Source: Syncephalastrum monosporum B8922
Taxonomy: Eukaryota; Mucoromycota; Mucoromycetes; Mucorales; Syncephalastraceae
Reading direction: 5' to 3'
Assembly: GCA_000697355.1 (NCBI GenBank)
Contig: JNEN01001239.1
Location: forward strand, 1-31,473
Length of the DNA: 31,473 bases
Numbering within the stretch: the stretch's first letter is position 1; the number at the start of each line of letters is the position of its first letter. The notes under the pieces were generated by a model. It did no database searches, had not been told where the DNA came from, and was given only the letters and a program-made list of their open reading frames with translations. The translations under genes and the position numbers were made by a program. Shown here piece by piece: positions 1-13,390 of the stretch.

Positions 1-559
1 GGGAATCTAGAGCGTGTGGTTTATTTTCGTCGTTTTGAGAGAGTAATGAACCGGTACTTCCCCTTTAAGCAGTAAAATGTTGCCAGTCGGTATGATCAGA
101 AGAGCAATGAACCAGTACTTTCCTTCCTTTCTTGTCGTCAGTGAATGAAGCTTGTTTAAGCCGGGACGCATCTAGCGTCTCATTTTTCGAAAAATATATA
201 TATAAAGGCTGTTCACTTCAAGTAAGCCTACCCACCGCACTTCTTTTCAACGTTCCATACACCTGTCTACCTTACTGTCAAGACCATATGGGTAAATCCT
301 GCAGCTCAGTATGTTTTATTAGTACGCTAATGTTTCTTTGACTTAATTAGAGGCCAGCTTACTATTCGTCCAGTGTATCACATGTGGAGGCTACATTTCC
401 TGCTCGGCTTAGCGTTAACGTTCAGGTATGATTTTGAAATTCACAATCGGCGAGAGTGGATCTAACGGGTTCTATTTTATATGTAGCAGCTACAAGATCC
501 TTTTGAACGTGCGACCATTGCAGCAGCATCGATCCGTCAAACTTGCATTGCGTGCGATA
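1..559. other. gene-free left edge
   Basis: No convincing coding exon is seen on either strand. The only structure is a short imperfect direct repeat: a 'gag(t/c)aatgaacc(g/a)gtactt' unit near 43-60 recurs near 104-121. Small open frames here have no recognisable composition or splice partners. Confidence 0.5.
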
Positions 560-812
560 AGGTGTGTTTACTTTCGAAAGAGTTCAGTTTATATTAATGA
601 CATCGTCTCTCTCTTTTTCCTTTACCATCTGCTCTAGTACTTTTCTTCGGCTTCGTCGGCGTCTGAGTAGTCTATTAGCTCATCAAAAAGCTCAATAGAT
701 TATGGTAACGCGACGTCAAGAAAAAAGCCAGGTGTTCGCTTGCCTTTTAGTTTGCAGCGTTCACAAAGAAGAACAACTACCGAGCAGATAAAAACTGTCT
801 CTTGTTTCCTTA
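560..812 (+). repeat. diverged third copy of the inner end of the inverted-repeat arm
   Basis: This stretch aligns in the same orientation with 13522-13755, the inner end of the right arm. Shared blocks include the 'gtctctctc' run near 604, 'aaaaagctca' near 685, 'gtgttcgcttgcctttag' near 732 and 'gtttgcagcgttcacaaaga' near 750. The match continues through 'acaactaccgagcagataaa' and stops after 'aactgtctc' at about 812. It carries small indels and many substitutions, so it is much older than the two arms. It shows that this part of the arm belongs to a dispersed repeat rather than being unique sequence. Confidence 0.75.
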
Positions 813-883
813 ATTGGTAAGCACTGTCACAAACATAGCGAATGGAAGCCATTCTAATTTCATAGGAATGTGGGATGTAGGAT

Positions 884-4188
<3,305 letters not shown>

Positions 4189-5968
4189 ATGCTTCTTCGT
4201 GTGTGGTCTCGATCTATTCAGGGCTTTTCTCTGCGATCCTGCCGCAGCTTCTCGAGCTCTCATGGTGCTCGTCTTAAACAGCACCAGCAGCAGGTAGTTG
4301 TATATTGTTTCGCTGTTTGTGATTTTTCTGACATGCCAGTAGGCGAGTAACGCATTGAAAGACAAGCCCGAGGACGTGCGAGTAAGGGAAATGAAAAGAG
4401 TGCCAGTGGACAGAATGGCTTACTGTTGTATAGGAATTACTCGTCAATCTCATGAACACAGCTCCGAGCAAACGTGAATTGCGACATTTCTTGAAACGTT
4501 ATGTGCCCGATCCCGAGCTGTCAGCGCATCTTGCGACTGGCCAAGCTGCGTCGGACATGCCCCAAAAGACCACGCTGGGGGTGTCTCCTAAGGAATACGT
4601 CAACACGCTTCTATCACTCAACGCTCGGCAGCTGGCTCTGACCAAAGTCGAGGGCCCTCTCGAGCGGCCGGACTGGTTAGCAGTGGGATCGACGCTGCTC
4701 AAGCTACGCAAACTGGGTCTGACCTCGATTGTGGTGTTCGATAACATCCATTGGCGCGTGGCCGACCAGTCGCCGAGCGAGGCGAGCAAGACCATGATGA
4801 ACGAGTGCATGGCCCTCGTCGAAGCGATTGAAAAGGCCGGGGGTCGCGCACGGCCCATTTACGGCGGTGTCCTCGAGCGCCGTGGTCGGGACGGTGCGCT
4901 GGACGTGCATCTCGATTACATCAAATCCGCCCTCGAGCACAACCAGGTCCCGGTCTTGGTTCCTGTCGTCTCCGAAGACACACCGCGCCCGATCCCCGCT
5001 AACGAGATGATGGTCGCCCTGACCAAGAAACTCGCACAGAACGAGGAAACGACCCCGGCCAAAATCGTCGTCATCAATACCGAGGGTGGCATCCCCAATC
5101 ATGAGCAGCCCGGCACCGCTCACAGTCTGGTGAATGTCCAGGAAGAATACGACTCTATCTTGGATGCTTTCAATCGCCAGCCCACCTGGCATCGATCCTA
5201 CCCGACCACGACGCGCAACCTCAATATGATCCGGTCCTGCCTTGCCATGCTGCCTACCACGTCTTCGGCCATCGTCACGCCCATTTTGTCTCTGCCGTCG
5301 TCCCTGATTGCCAACCTCGTCACGGACAAGCCTCTTTACTCGTCTTCTTTGCCTGCCGGCAGCCCTGAACGCATCAACAGCTCCCGCACCACCGTGCTTC
5401 GCCACGGTATCAAGATCAACAAGTACGACCGCATCTCCGACCTCGACCTCCCACGCCTCACCAAGCTTCTCGAGGCGAGTTTCCTGAAAAAGCTGGATGA
5501 GCCGGCTTTCTATGGGCGCCTGGAGGACGTGCTTGCGGGTGCCATCATTGCGGGAGATTACGAAGGCGCGGTCATCATGACGAGTGAGCAGGCCGGAGCG
5601 AATCACCACGCTTACCTAGACAAATTTGCCATTGCGCCCACTAGCCAAGGCATTGGCCTTACCGATATCCTATGGAAGCAAATGTGTGATGCCTATCCTG
5701 AACTGCTCTGGCGTAGTCGAAAAGACAACGGTGTCAACAAGTGGTAAGTGATGCGGGAAGGTGGGATCAAAAAAGACAAATTTGGCTGATATATGACGTT
5801 GAAAGGTACTTTGAACGGTCCAATGGATATATCCGGCTCAAGGATACCAACTGGGTCCTCTTTTGGCACGGCGCCAAAGGCTTCAATTACATTGACGACT
5901 ACGCCTCCATTGTCCACAAAGTACCAGCCTCGTTTTCGGGACCGTTACCCAAAAACCAACTGCGCTAG
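4189..5968 (+). CDS. ARG2: mitochondrial N-acetylglutamate synthase (fungal NAGS), 4 exons, 538 aa
   Basis: Acetyl-CoA:L-glutamate N-acetyltransferase, first committed step of arginine synthesis, acting in the mitochondrial matrix (family knowledge). Exons 4189-4293, 4343-4381, 4434-5743, 5806-5968; introns of 49, 52 and 62 nt, all GT-AG with consistent phase. The main exon alone could start at the ATG at 4452, but that omits a targeting signal. The upstream exon encodes MLLRVWSRSIQGFSLRSCRS, rich in Arg and Ser with no acidic residue, a classic matrix presequence. The second exon ends PEDVR, leading into ELLVNLMNTAPSKRELRHFL, typical of the fungal NAGS N-terminus. An amino-acid-kinase-like domain fills about residues 75-350. 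The C-terminal NAT domain contains DKFAIAPTSQGIGLTDILW (near 450) and ends WYFERSNGYIRLKDTNWVLF. It converges on the aminopeptidase gene 149 bp away. Confidence 0.93.
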
Positions 5969-6117
5969 CTGACAGCAATTGATTTTTTCTTCCTTGTTTC
6001 TTTGTACATTCGCTTTGTAACATACACACATGCACACACACGCACGCACATCGCCACCATGGTATTCGCATTCTACTACTAAACCACTTTCACCTCTGTT
6101 CTACTCTGTATGGGGCA

Positions 6118-8191
6118 TCATTGAAACAAGAACGCACCCACGAGTGCAGGCACGGGGCTACCGGTCGTGCGGGTTAAGCTCCAGCCAACGGCGGACATGG
6201 TTTCCGCCGAGCCGGCCACATCCAGGTGGGTGTAGCCCAGAGGCTGCGCATCACCCAGTGTGTGCTTATCGAGACCGGACGCGATGAGCATGAAACCGGC
6301 CGGATACTGGTGGCCACGGTTCGTCAGGGTGCTCGCCTTGTCGTTGGCCTGCACGACGTCCTCGCACGCGCGGCCGGGCTGCACGACCTCGATGTCTTCG
6401 CGGCGGAACGTCGAGATCTCAAAGGGGTCGCCCAGGACGTGACCGGCGTCATGGATGCGCTGGCTCATTCTATGCTTCCGTGCATAGCCGTTGTCCATGG
6501 CGATCGCATAGCCATCGTAGGCTCGCAGGGCGTGGCCGGTCAGGGTCGCCACTGTGAACAGAAAATGCGGTGCTTTGGCTGCGGGCTGGTTCGACGCGAT
6601 GTGCGCCACCGCCCGTTCCTTGAACTCGCACAGCAGATCGGTCATGACCATACGGCCCTCCGCGTCCGTGTTGCCCACAAGTACTTAATATAGGTGTGAG
6701 GTGGGCTTTCAAGGGGCAAGGGGGTGTGTTGCGTTTGCTGGCTTACCTCGCGTGCCATTGCGTGAATAGATCACTTCGTCACTGACATACGAGTCTGAAC
6801 CGACCGAGTTACGCACCAGGGCAAGTCCGGCATGCACGTTGACCGTCTCGGGTTTCAGCACGGCGAGCGTCTTTATGAAACCGGCCACAGCAGCTGCACC
6901 ACACTTGTCGCGAGACATGCCTGGTAACAGAATGAAAGTCAGTTGGCATTCAGAGTAGGGTTTCTCAAGGAATGTTGCAAAGACCTGCCTCGCATGTGGC
7001 CGCTGCACTTGATATCAGCACCGCCCGTGTCGTACGTGACACCTTTACCGACAAAGTAGAGGCTATACCATGCGTGGTGAGGATGTTTGAGGATCAAGGT
7101 TGAGCGAGCGATTGTGTGCCTTACTTCTCTTTCACTTTGCTCTGGTCGGGCGACTGGTATTCGAAATGGACGAAGCGCGGATGATGTCGCGGGACTAGGA
7201 ATAGGTGGAGCTTGTCAGTAAGGAAGGGAATAAGGTTCATCACATGCCCAGGACAAGGCAGACGTCATTGCAGCATGTGGGTATATTGAAAGGTCACCTT
7301 TGAGGCTCGCGCGTGTAACGGCGTGGGCAAGCGGATAGGCCTTTTGGATAGCATCGAGGTCGTCAATGACAGTCATCTTGACAGACGTATCGTCCTTGAA
7401 GACTGACTTTAGGTAATCGACAATGCGACCGGGGCACATGCGTTCTGGGTCAGGGGAGCCAATGTCTTTTAAGAATTTGTGAGCATAACAATGAAAAACA
7501 AACACGAATTCCTGGCACTTACCCTTGGCGACACGTCTACCCGTCTCAATGGCTACCACGCGGTCCACGAGGATCGCTTGATCGAGGTAAGTCGAGCTCA
7601 CGGAAAGCGTGAGCTGCTCAAAGACGGGCAATGGCTTGCCAACACGTTCAGCATGTTCACGTGCATCGATGGGCTCATACGCAGCCTCTAGAAGACCAAG
7701 CAGGGTGACCTCTGCAAAATGGGCATATTCATCTTGATCGTTCTGATGAAGCCAGCCAAGCCGAGTCCCTGTGGGTGGGTCGGCAAACGAGATCCAAGGG
7801 TTTTTGATACCAGCTTTGAGAGCGCGCTGTCCTGCCGCGAAAGCCGCGTCTAAAACACCCACATGATGGATCATATGTAAGAAAGAAAGGAAAGAGTAGA
7901 ATATCCTCATTTGAATGGGAATATACCTTTGAATCGACGGACATCGTCCACGTCCGAGTGCAAGGATCCAAGCGGGGCGACAAGAACACGCGTGTTGTCG
8001 TGCACCAAGAGCTGGAGAGACTCGCCGAACTGGGCATCGAGGTCAAAGTAAGATTGCGTGAAAGGGGCGATCTTGGCCAAAGCGGACTTGTCAGAGTAAA
8101 AGACGATCGCGGCATCGTAGTTGGATGGGCCCGTAAGAGCAGGCGCATGGGAAGGATCCACGAACGCAATGCGCGGAAGATCCAGACTCAT
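6118..8191 (-). CDS. M17 family leucyl aminopeptidase-like protein (W07G4.4-type), 7 exons, 547 aa
   Basis: Metallo-aminopeptidase of the M17 family, removing N-terminal residues from peptides, probably in the cytosol. Exons: 8191-7927, 7849-7523, 7465-7298, 7194-7125, 7062-6989, 6920-6747, 6683-6118. The metal-binding and catalytic residues are all present: VGKGVTYDTGGADIK (K283, D288, K295), MSRDKCGAAAV (D306) and NTDAEGR (D366, E368, R370), matching bovine LAP K250, D255, K262, D273, D332, E334 and R336. The sequence around GNTDAEGRMVMTDLLCEFKE fits the subgroup of C. elegans W07G4.4 better than classical LAP3. I chose MSLDLPRIAF as the start; an in-frame upstream ATG at 8269 would add a hydrophobic 26-residue leader and cannot be excluded. 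Five introns are GT-AG. The one at 6988-6921 needs a GC donor (GCAGGT) to keep frame. Confidence 0.92.
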
Positions 8192-9030
8192 TGGAGAAGA
8201 TTCAGTGACAACAAAAAAGAAAGAAAACGAGAAGAAAACGACAATAATGCCGCACACGAGAGCACGCAATGCTAGACAGGCACTCTGCGCTTTCCTTATT
8301 TGGGACTCTAGGCTGATGGATGTGTCACGTATCTATAGATGGCTCTTTTGGCCGGATCAAACCGACCGCCCGGCTCACATCTGTGTATTACCTCGTACGC
8401 TCAGCTTGCTGCTATATGCGGACCACGCCATCAATCCCTATGTGAAAGACGATGACAGAAGCTATTTTGCCCTATGCTGGGCATCAGCATCTCGACAAGC
8501 GTGAGAATACAGGGAGTATATCTACGTAGCTTTTTAGGCTTTTTCTAAATCGAATCTGTGTGTGAATACGCCCTACATAAGAAAGTGGTAGCCATGCATG
8601 AAAAATGCAGCACGTGCACCACTCGGACGCTTCCTATGACCTCTATTCGGGCGTCACTGTGCAACGCTTCAATGGGGTATATAAACACCTCACCGTCTGT
8701 GTGGGCTCGTCCTGATCTAATCAGAAACTTTGGAAAAAAGGTTCTCGGCTATAGTGTGATTTTTACACGCCAAAGTCTATCTTGAGCCGGAAATAGAGAG
8801 AGCATCTCGTCTTCCACTGCATCGAATCCACTCGCACGGATCCCCGCGACAAGAAATAGCGCATAATGAACACATCTTACTTTCATGTAAAAAAAATTTG
8901 GAAACAGAAAAGAATACGACTCGTTGATTTCCTGATGGAAGGTATATAGAGCCGGAAATTTGGAAAGCAGCACATGCAGCGCGGCTGTGTGTGCACAAAA
9001 AAAGAAAGGTGTACACACATAGAAAGGCTC
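8192..9030. other. intergenic region, no gene seen
   Basis: This lies between the aminopeptidase start and the outer end of the left inverted-repeat arm. Short open frames show no recognisable domain, splice pattern or codon bias. It presumably holds the aminopeptidase promoter. Confidence 0.45.
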
Positions 9031-9395
9031 CGGTGACCGTCATCCGTGATAGGTGCATTGTTCGGGGGTATAAGCCGAGTTGAGCGTACAGTATACGGCT
9101 CAATCAGAGACACGCTCACATTTTGGGCGGTTGGCATACATGTTATCCTGTGGAGTTGCAGTCGCAAACGTTGTGAAACGACCACTTTTTTGTTTTCCGC
9201 GCCGCTTGGACAGAGGACGCCCACGGCCAAGTTATTTCCACCTCATTTTTCCAGGCATCCTACCATATAACCAAAAAAAAAAGCACGCGTGCTGATATCA
9301 GACAGAGATATATTTCGAAGTTTTATACAAAAAAGAGTTTCAAAGCATGGGACACGCACACAATATACAAAAAAGAGGAATACTGTAGAGTGATC

Positions 9396-10093
9396 TTACA
9401 AGAGCTTGCCCAGAAGGCTGGCAGCCATACCGCCACCGCTGCTGTTTCCGCCGCTGCCACCACCCAGCATGCCCATGATGGCGCCGAGACCGCCCGAGCT
9501 ACCTCCGCCGCCACCGGCCTTTTGGGTCGCCAGCAGCTTCATGGCCATACCGGCCGCTTGCTGGAGCATCTCGCCCTGGTTGACGTTGCCGCTACCGCCC
9601 TGGCTCTTGAACAACTTCATGGCTTCACCCATGGCCATACCGATGAGCTCGTTCGACGAGCCACCGCTGCCACCGCCCGAGAACATCTTGAAGGCCTGCA
9701 TGGCAGCAGCCGTGCCCATGTCGCGCGAGTTGGTCTCGCCGCCCGCGCTCTGGTTGTACACGCGGTCATGGGCCTGCGCCGCCTGCTGAACCTCGTCGTC
9801 ATCGGCGTGCTTCTTGTGCGGCGCGTCGTCGTCGTCACGATCCAGAATGTTCGACAGCACCGAGGAGAACATGCCGTGCTCCTCTATTCTTGCAGTGAGC
9901 ACACCCACAATCCGATACTTCTTTCTCTTGCTTACCCTCCGAGGCCTCGCCGTGCTGGGCAGCATAACGCGCGGCCTCATCCTTGCTGTAGCTCACGGCA
10001 CCTGTAAAGCCAAGGCGCGCGGTATGTGAATATCCTCATTCAATACTTTGCCTTGATGGACATACCTTGATACGAAGCAGCTTCGCCGGACAT
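9396..10093 (-). CDS. Gly-rich 193-aa protein, beta-flanking/DUF7721-like (left-arm copy)
   Basis: Function unknown. Three exons: 10093-10066, 10001-9936, 9883-9396, with GT-AG introns of 64 and 52 nt. The protein starts MSGEAASYQGAVSYSKDEAA. It has an amphipathic GMFSSVLSNIL segment, a charged stretch (DRDDDDAPHKKHADDDE), and a repeat-like core of AAAMQAFKMF, GMAMGEAMKLF and AAGMAMKLLA blocks separated by Gly/Ser runs. It ends in a Gly-rich tail and AASLLGKLL. The overall plan (acidic N-terminal part, 'YNQSAGGE', alternating Met/Ala helices and Gly linkers) resembles small fungal proteins annotated as beta-flanking or DUF7721; that assignment is from memory and tentative. No signal peptide or membrane segment is evident. 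This copy appears identical to the right-arm copy at protein and intron level and is transcribed away from it. Confidence 0.82.
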
Positions 10094-10174
10094 ATTGATA
10101 TAAATAAAGAAGAGAGAGTATAAAGAGAGAAAAAAAAAAAAGGAAGCGGAAGCGAGGGGCGTGTCAAGGGCGCC

Positions 10175-10179
10175 TTATA
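10175..10179 (-). promoter_or_regulatory. TATA box of left-arm gene
   Basis: TATAA on the minus strand, 82 bp upstream of the ATG at 10093, followed by a polypyrimidine tract. It mirrors the same element at 13993-13997. Confidence 0.55.
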
Positions 10180-10650
10180 AAAAGAAGAAAACAAGCCCAG
10201 CCCGCTTGCTGCAAGTCTCGAATTGTGCAGCCAATTGTAACTGTATCAGGGTCGTACAATGACATCGGCACTCTCTTCTGATATGGCAGTAAGGATATAG
10301 AGCATAGAGGATAGATCACAGAGATTAAATGTACCTTACTATCATCTACTATTATGTGCCAAAACTTACATCCACCCTCTATATTGCTTGACAATATGGA
10401 ATATGACATCCCCGTATGACATGAGACAGTTTTTATCTGCTCGGTAGTTGTTCTTTGTGAACGCTGCAAACTAAAGGCAAGCGAACACTGGCTTTTCTTG
10501 ACATGGAAATTTTAGATGGACTGAGCTTTTTACACGAAACTCGTACATCCCATCGCCACGAAGCCCAAGACAAATACGAGAGTAGACTGTAAACAAAAGG
10601 AGAGAGAGACCATGTCATCAATATACACTTTTTCCGGAAACTTTTGGCAC

Positions 10651-11600
10651 GATTTCTTTGACGTTTTGTTTCGCATTAGAGTACAGTTTGAACAGTATTA
10701 TGGGTTCTCACAGATTTTGAAGGCCTGGCTTGAGCATTCAGTTTTATTTCGCCCTCCAAGAAGTCTAAAAAAATTGGTGCTGAAGTGGTCAGCTCTTTCT
10801 TCCTGTCCGGCACTACTTATTTACATGTAGACGTATTCACAGGCTTGTTGCTTGATATATGGTGTAGGGTGTGTAACCCGACCCCATATTTTTTTCCTTT
10901 CTTTTTTCTTAATTTTACACACACCTCTTTACTTTCTTCACCCCTTTTTTTACTTTTTTCTCCCCTTTCCTAGTTTTTTACGTACCTTTGTACTTTTCTA
11001 CGTACCATCGTACATTTACAAACCTCTTTACTTTTTTATAGACCATCATACTTTTTCATCGGTCTTTTTACTTTTCTCAGTTCCCTTTTCTTATTTCTTA
11101 ACCCATTCCGCAGTACCACATTTTTTATCCACTAGTATATATAGGCTTCAGTTTTTGGCCCAACGACTAAATTCAGACCTTATTTCGACTTTACCTTCAG
11201 ACTATCTTTACATACTCTCTGATACCTTTTTGCGCCAAAGCCGCACTCAGTCATACGTCTCCGTCGGTTCTCATTGCAAGTCACCACCGAAAACACCAAG
11301 TTGCAACTTCGCCATTTCGACATTGCGAAACCTTTTTTGACAAATTCTGTCCCTTTGATTTACTTCTCCGCTTCCGGACCTCTTCCATATCACCTCTTTG
11401 ACACTTCACCCTTTATTTCCTTTCACAAGCTCACATATAGCTTAATTTAACCCTTTTTCTTTTCTTATCTTTGCAAAGCCACATTATAAGCTTTGCTGGT
11501 GCTCATTGCGACATATATAATAGTACCTATCCTCATATAGCTACTATTATCCCCTCTGGTTAACAGACTTACACTTCACGAACCTACCAAGTGCCTTGCA
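10651..11600. other. spacer of the inverted repeat: polypyrimidine region
   Basis: This is the left third of the spacer. From about 10885 to 11110 the plus strand is almost pure T/C with recurring 'tttacttttt' and 'gtac' blocks, several of them spaced 18-20 or about 40 bp apart. The long open frames here are a by-product of low complexity, not genes. The region may serve as a 5' flank or promoter of the decayed gene that follows. Confidence 0.5.
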
Positions 11601-11624
11601 GGTCACCTAGACCAAAAACCCCAC

Positions 11625-12684
11625 ATGCCGAAAAAAACCCCACAATGGTCTCGAGCAGACAAAAGAAAACCAAGAGAAGTTGGTCTCAATGCTCAAAGCA
11701 GCAAAGTTGGTGCCCGTCTATCAAGATCACAAGATGTTTGAACCGACCGCGATTGGAGAGGTGCTCCAAAGAAGGAATCCATTGTTACCATCTGTAAAAC
11801 AAGCAGACGAAGAAAATGAAGACGAACAAGGACAAGCAGGGATTGCTGACGACGGCTCATCATCCAACAACTCAAGCCAAGCATCATTGCGGCTTATTGA
11901 CAAGCACTCAGCCCTCGAATACCTGGAGAAGGTCTTGTCCATGACCGATCCATCAAATCATAATATGTATGAAAGTTACTTTGTGACGTCGGAAGAACTC
12001 AAAACTTTACTTGAGGAACGCTTTGACAACGTTCCTTCCGCTGGCCCGGTCGAGACATGGGTTGCGGAAAAAGGATTATTTGGTACGCGTGTGCAGCATC
12101 GCATGGGCGACAAAAAGAGCAGAGGTCGTCATCTCTGTTCTCTGCCCAATTTTCCGTGGTAAAGCTTAAAAAAAGGAACCAAAAAATGGAAGCTCACGCA
12201 TTGCTTAGCGCAGTTGCCCCGCCAAGAGCGCCGTGAGTTGCGAAAATATTTTCAGAAGAATACCATGATGACCATTGGCTACGCACGCAAATCAAAAACG
12301 GGTGAAGCACCAGTAACGAAGTCCAACTGCTTGCAAAATATGGTCGATACTCTAGTTACGCTTGGTTGCGACAGAATCTTTGCTGCTGTCGTGAACGCAA
12401 ATGAACCGCTTCTGAAGAATGGCAGTGAACTTCCGATTGCCATCAGAGACAAACTACGAGGAGTTTCAGGAGACTTGAATGGTAGCCTGAAGCCAAAACG
12501 TACGATCGAGAAGCGCGAAGTCTCATTTTTTTTCTTTTAAACAGACATGGTCCGGCTTGCAAAATTTGCGGTGAATGAAATCAGGCTCGTGGTGCTTGAC
12601 TACTCAGGGTTGTGTACTAATGTCGGTCATGTCAGAGAATTCATCAAGAAATGCAAATCCATCAAGGAGGTCATTGTCAAGTGA
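11625..12684 (+). pseudogene. decayed 'GYARKSK' (resolvase-like N-terminus) repeat-family gene
   Basis: I recognise the style of a repetitive, uncharacterised ORF family common in Mucoromycotina genomes (from memory). Visible pieces: MPKKTPQWS at 11625; after a needed frame shift near 11650, TKENQEKLVSMLKAAKLVPV and on to 12159; then LPRQERRELRKYFQKN followed by MTIGYARKSKTGEAPVTKSN (12214 on), which resembles the first strand and active-site loop of serine recombinases but has K-S-K-T where they have V-S-T. A phase-perfect intron at 12482-12544 joins GVSGDLN to MVRLAKFAVNEIRLVVLDYS, ending at a TGA (12682-12684). A probable intron near 12159-12208 does not keep phase. With at least one frameshift and a truncated 3' part, I call it a pseudogene. 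It lies entirely inside the spacer, between the two arms. Confidence 0.65.
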
Positions 12685-13166
12685 AACAGCGACTATCAAA
12701 TTTTCTCGCGGCACGATCTACGACGATGATAATAAAGATCTGGGCATTCTACTGCCGCCCTGGACCTGTCAAAAGATCAAAAATTGCGTAACTCAAGCTC
12801 ACTCCTTGCCCTCATCATGTCTGTTGCCTTTTCCCAGTGCCCAGCTGTTTACATGTTCGCCCTGTTTTACCTTCTCAGTTTGTGTCCTCTTCCTTTATCA
12901 TGCTTTTTTTCCCTTGTCTTGCGTCGGTCACCTATAACCCGTCCCTTTTTTTTTTTGCATTTGGTTGTTGTTTATTGGTTTGTTATCTTGACGTAGTTGT
13001 TCGTGGCAACCACTGGAGAATGTGTTGGGCGTTTTTCCTTCCCACTATTTTTTTTTCAACTTTCCATCACTCACATCGTATTCTTCGTTCTTCTACTTAC
13101 TCCTTGTGTTTGCATTAAAAAAAATAATTTTACCATTGCCCACACAGAATAAGATGATGTGAAGTT
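12685..13166. other. 3' flank of the decayed gene, T-rich
   Basis: Residual frames continue after the stop: a shifted frame reads TIKFSRGTIYDDDNKDLGIL near 12699-12760 and could be further eroded coding sequence of the same gene. From about 12840 the sequence is T-rich without coding character. Confidence 0.4.
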
Positions 13167-13234
13167 GGTGGAGCAGATGGTGGAGCAGTTGTGAAGACTT
13201 GTGACGTTCTGGGCTCTCCACCATCTGCTCCACC
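13167..13234. repeat. 19-bp perfect hairpin, 30-nt loop
   Basis: 13167-13185 (ggtggagcagatggtggag) is the exact reverse complement of 13216-13234. Pairing extends outward on both sides with a mismatch (the gaag/cttc flanks). The stem itself is built of the tandem unit 'ggtggagcagat'. It lies in the spacer close to the right arm. Role unknown; it could be the end of a small foldback element. Confidence 0.8.
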
Positions 13235-13390
13235 ATCTTCATGTACTTTTTGATTCTTTTCACGCCTGACGCATTTCATTTCATGGTGACCATTTTCTGC
13301 TTTCCTCCTTGGCCTAAACTTCTGCTTCGAACCACAGGTCTCACTGGATGAGGGTGGCAAGCCAAAATCTACTAACCTGGCCAGACCAAT

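Larger units (their letters stand above)
9031..10650 (-). repeat. left arm of a 1.62-kb inverted repeat
   Basis: Base x here pairs with base 24172-x in 13522-15141, with no length change anywhere along 1620 bp. I found mismatches only near the ends: 9035, 9044 and two adjacent bases near 9086 at the outer end; one near 10580 and one at 10620 at the inner end. The ORFs of the middle, including intron-spanning ones, translate identically in both arms. Homology stops sharply at 9031/15141 and at 10650/13522. The arm contains a complete gene with its promoter. Confidence 0.97.

Noticed and set aside
4704..5609. 301-codon open frame on the minus strand
   Set aside because: Antisense shadow of the NAGS exon. 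Composition (Arg/Gly/Asp-rich) reflects the opposite strand's codon bias and no domain is visible.
9390..10007. 205-codon frame antisense to the Gly-rich gene (mirrored at 14165-14782)
   Set aside because: It is His/Ala/Leu repetitive from the reverse of Gly/Met/Ala codons; the opposite strand has proper exons, a start and TATA.
10852..11340. 162-codon plus-strand frame rich in Phe, Leu and Ser
   Set aside because: Product of a T/C-rich tract; no hydrophobic-segment pattern or splice context of a real membrane protein.
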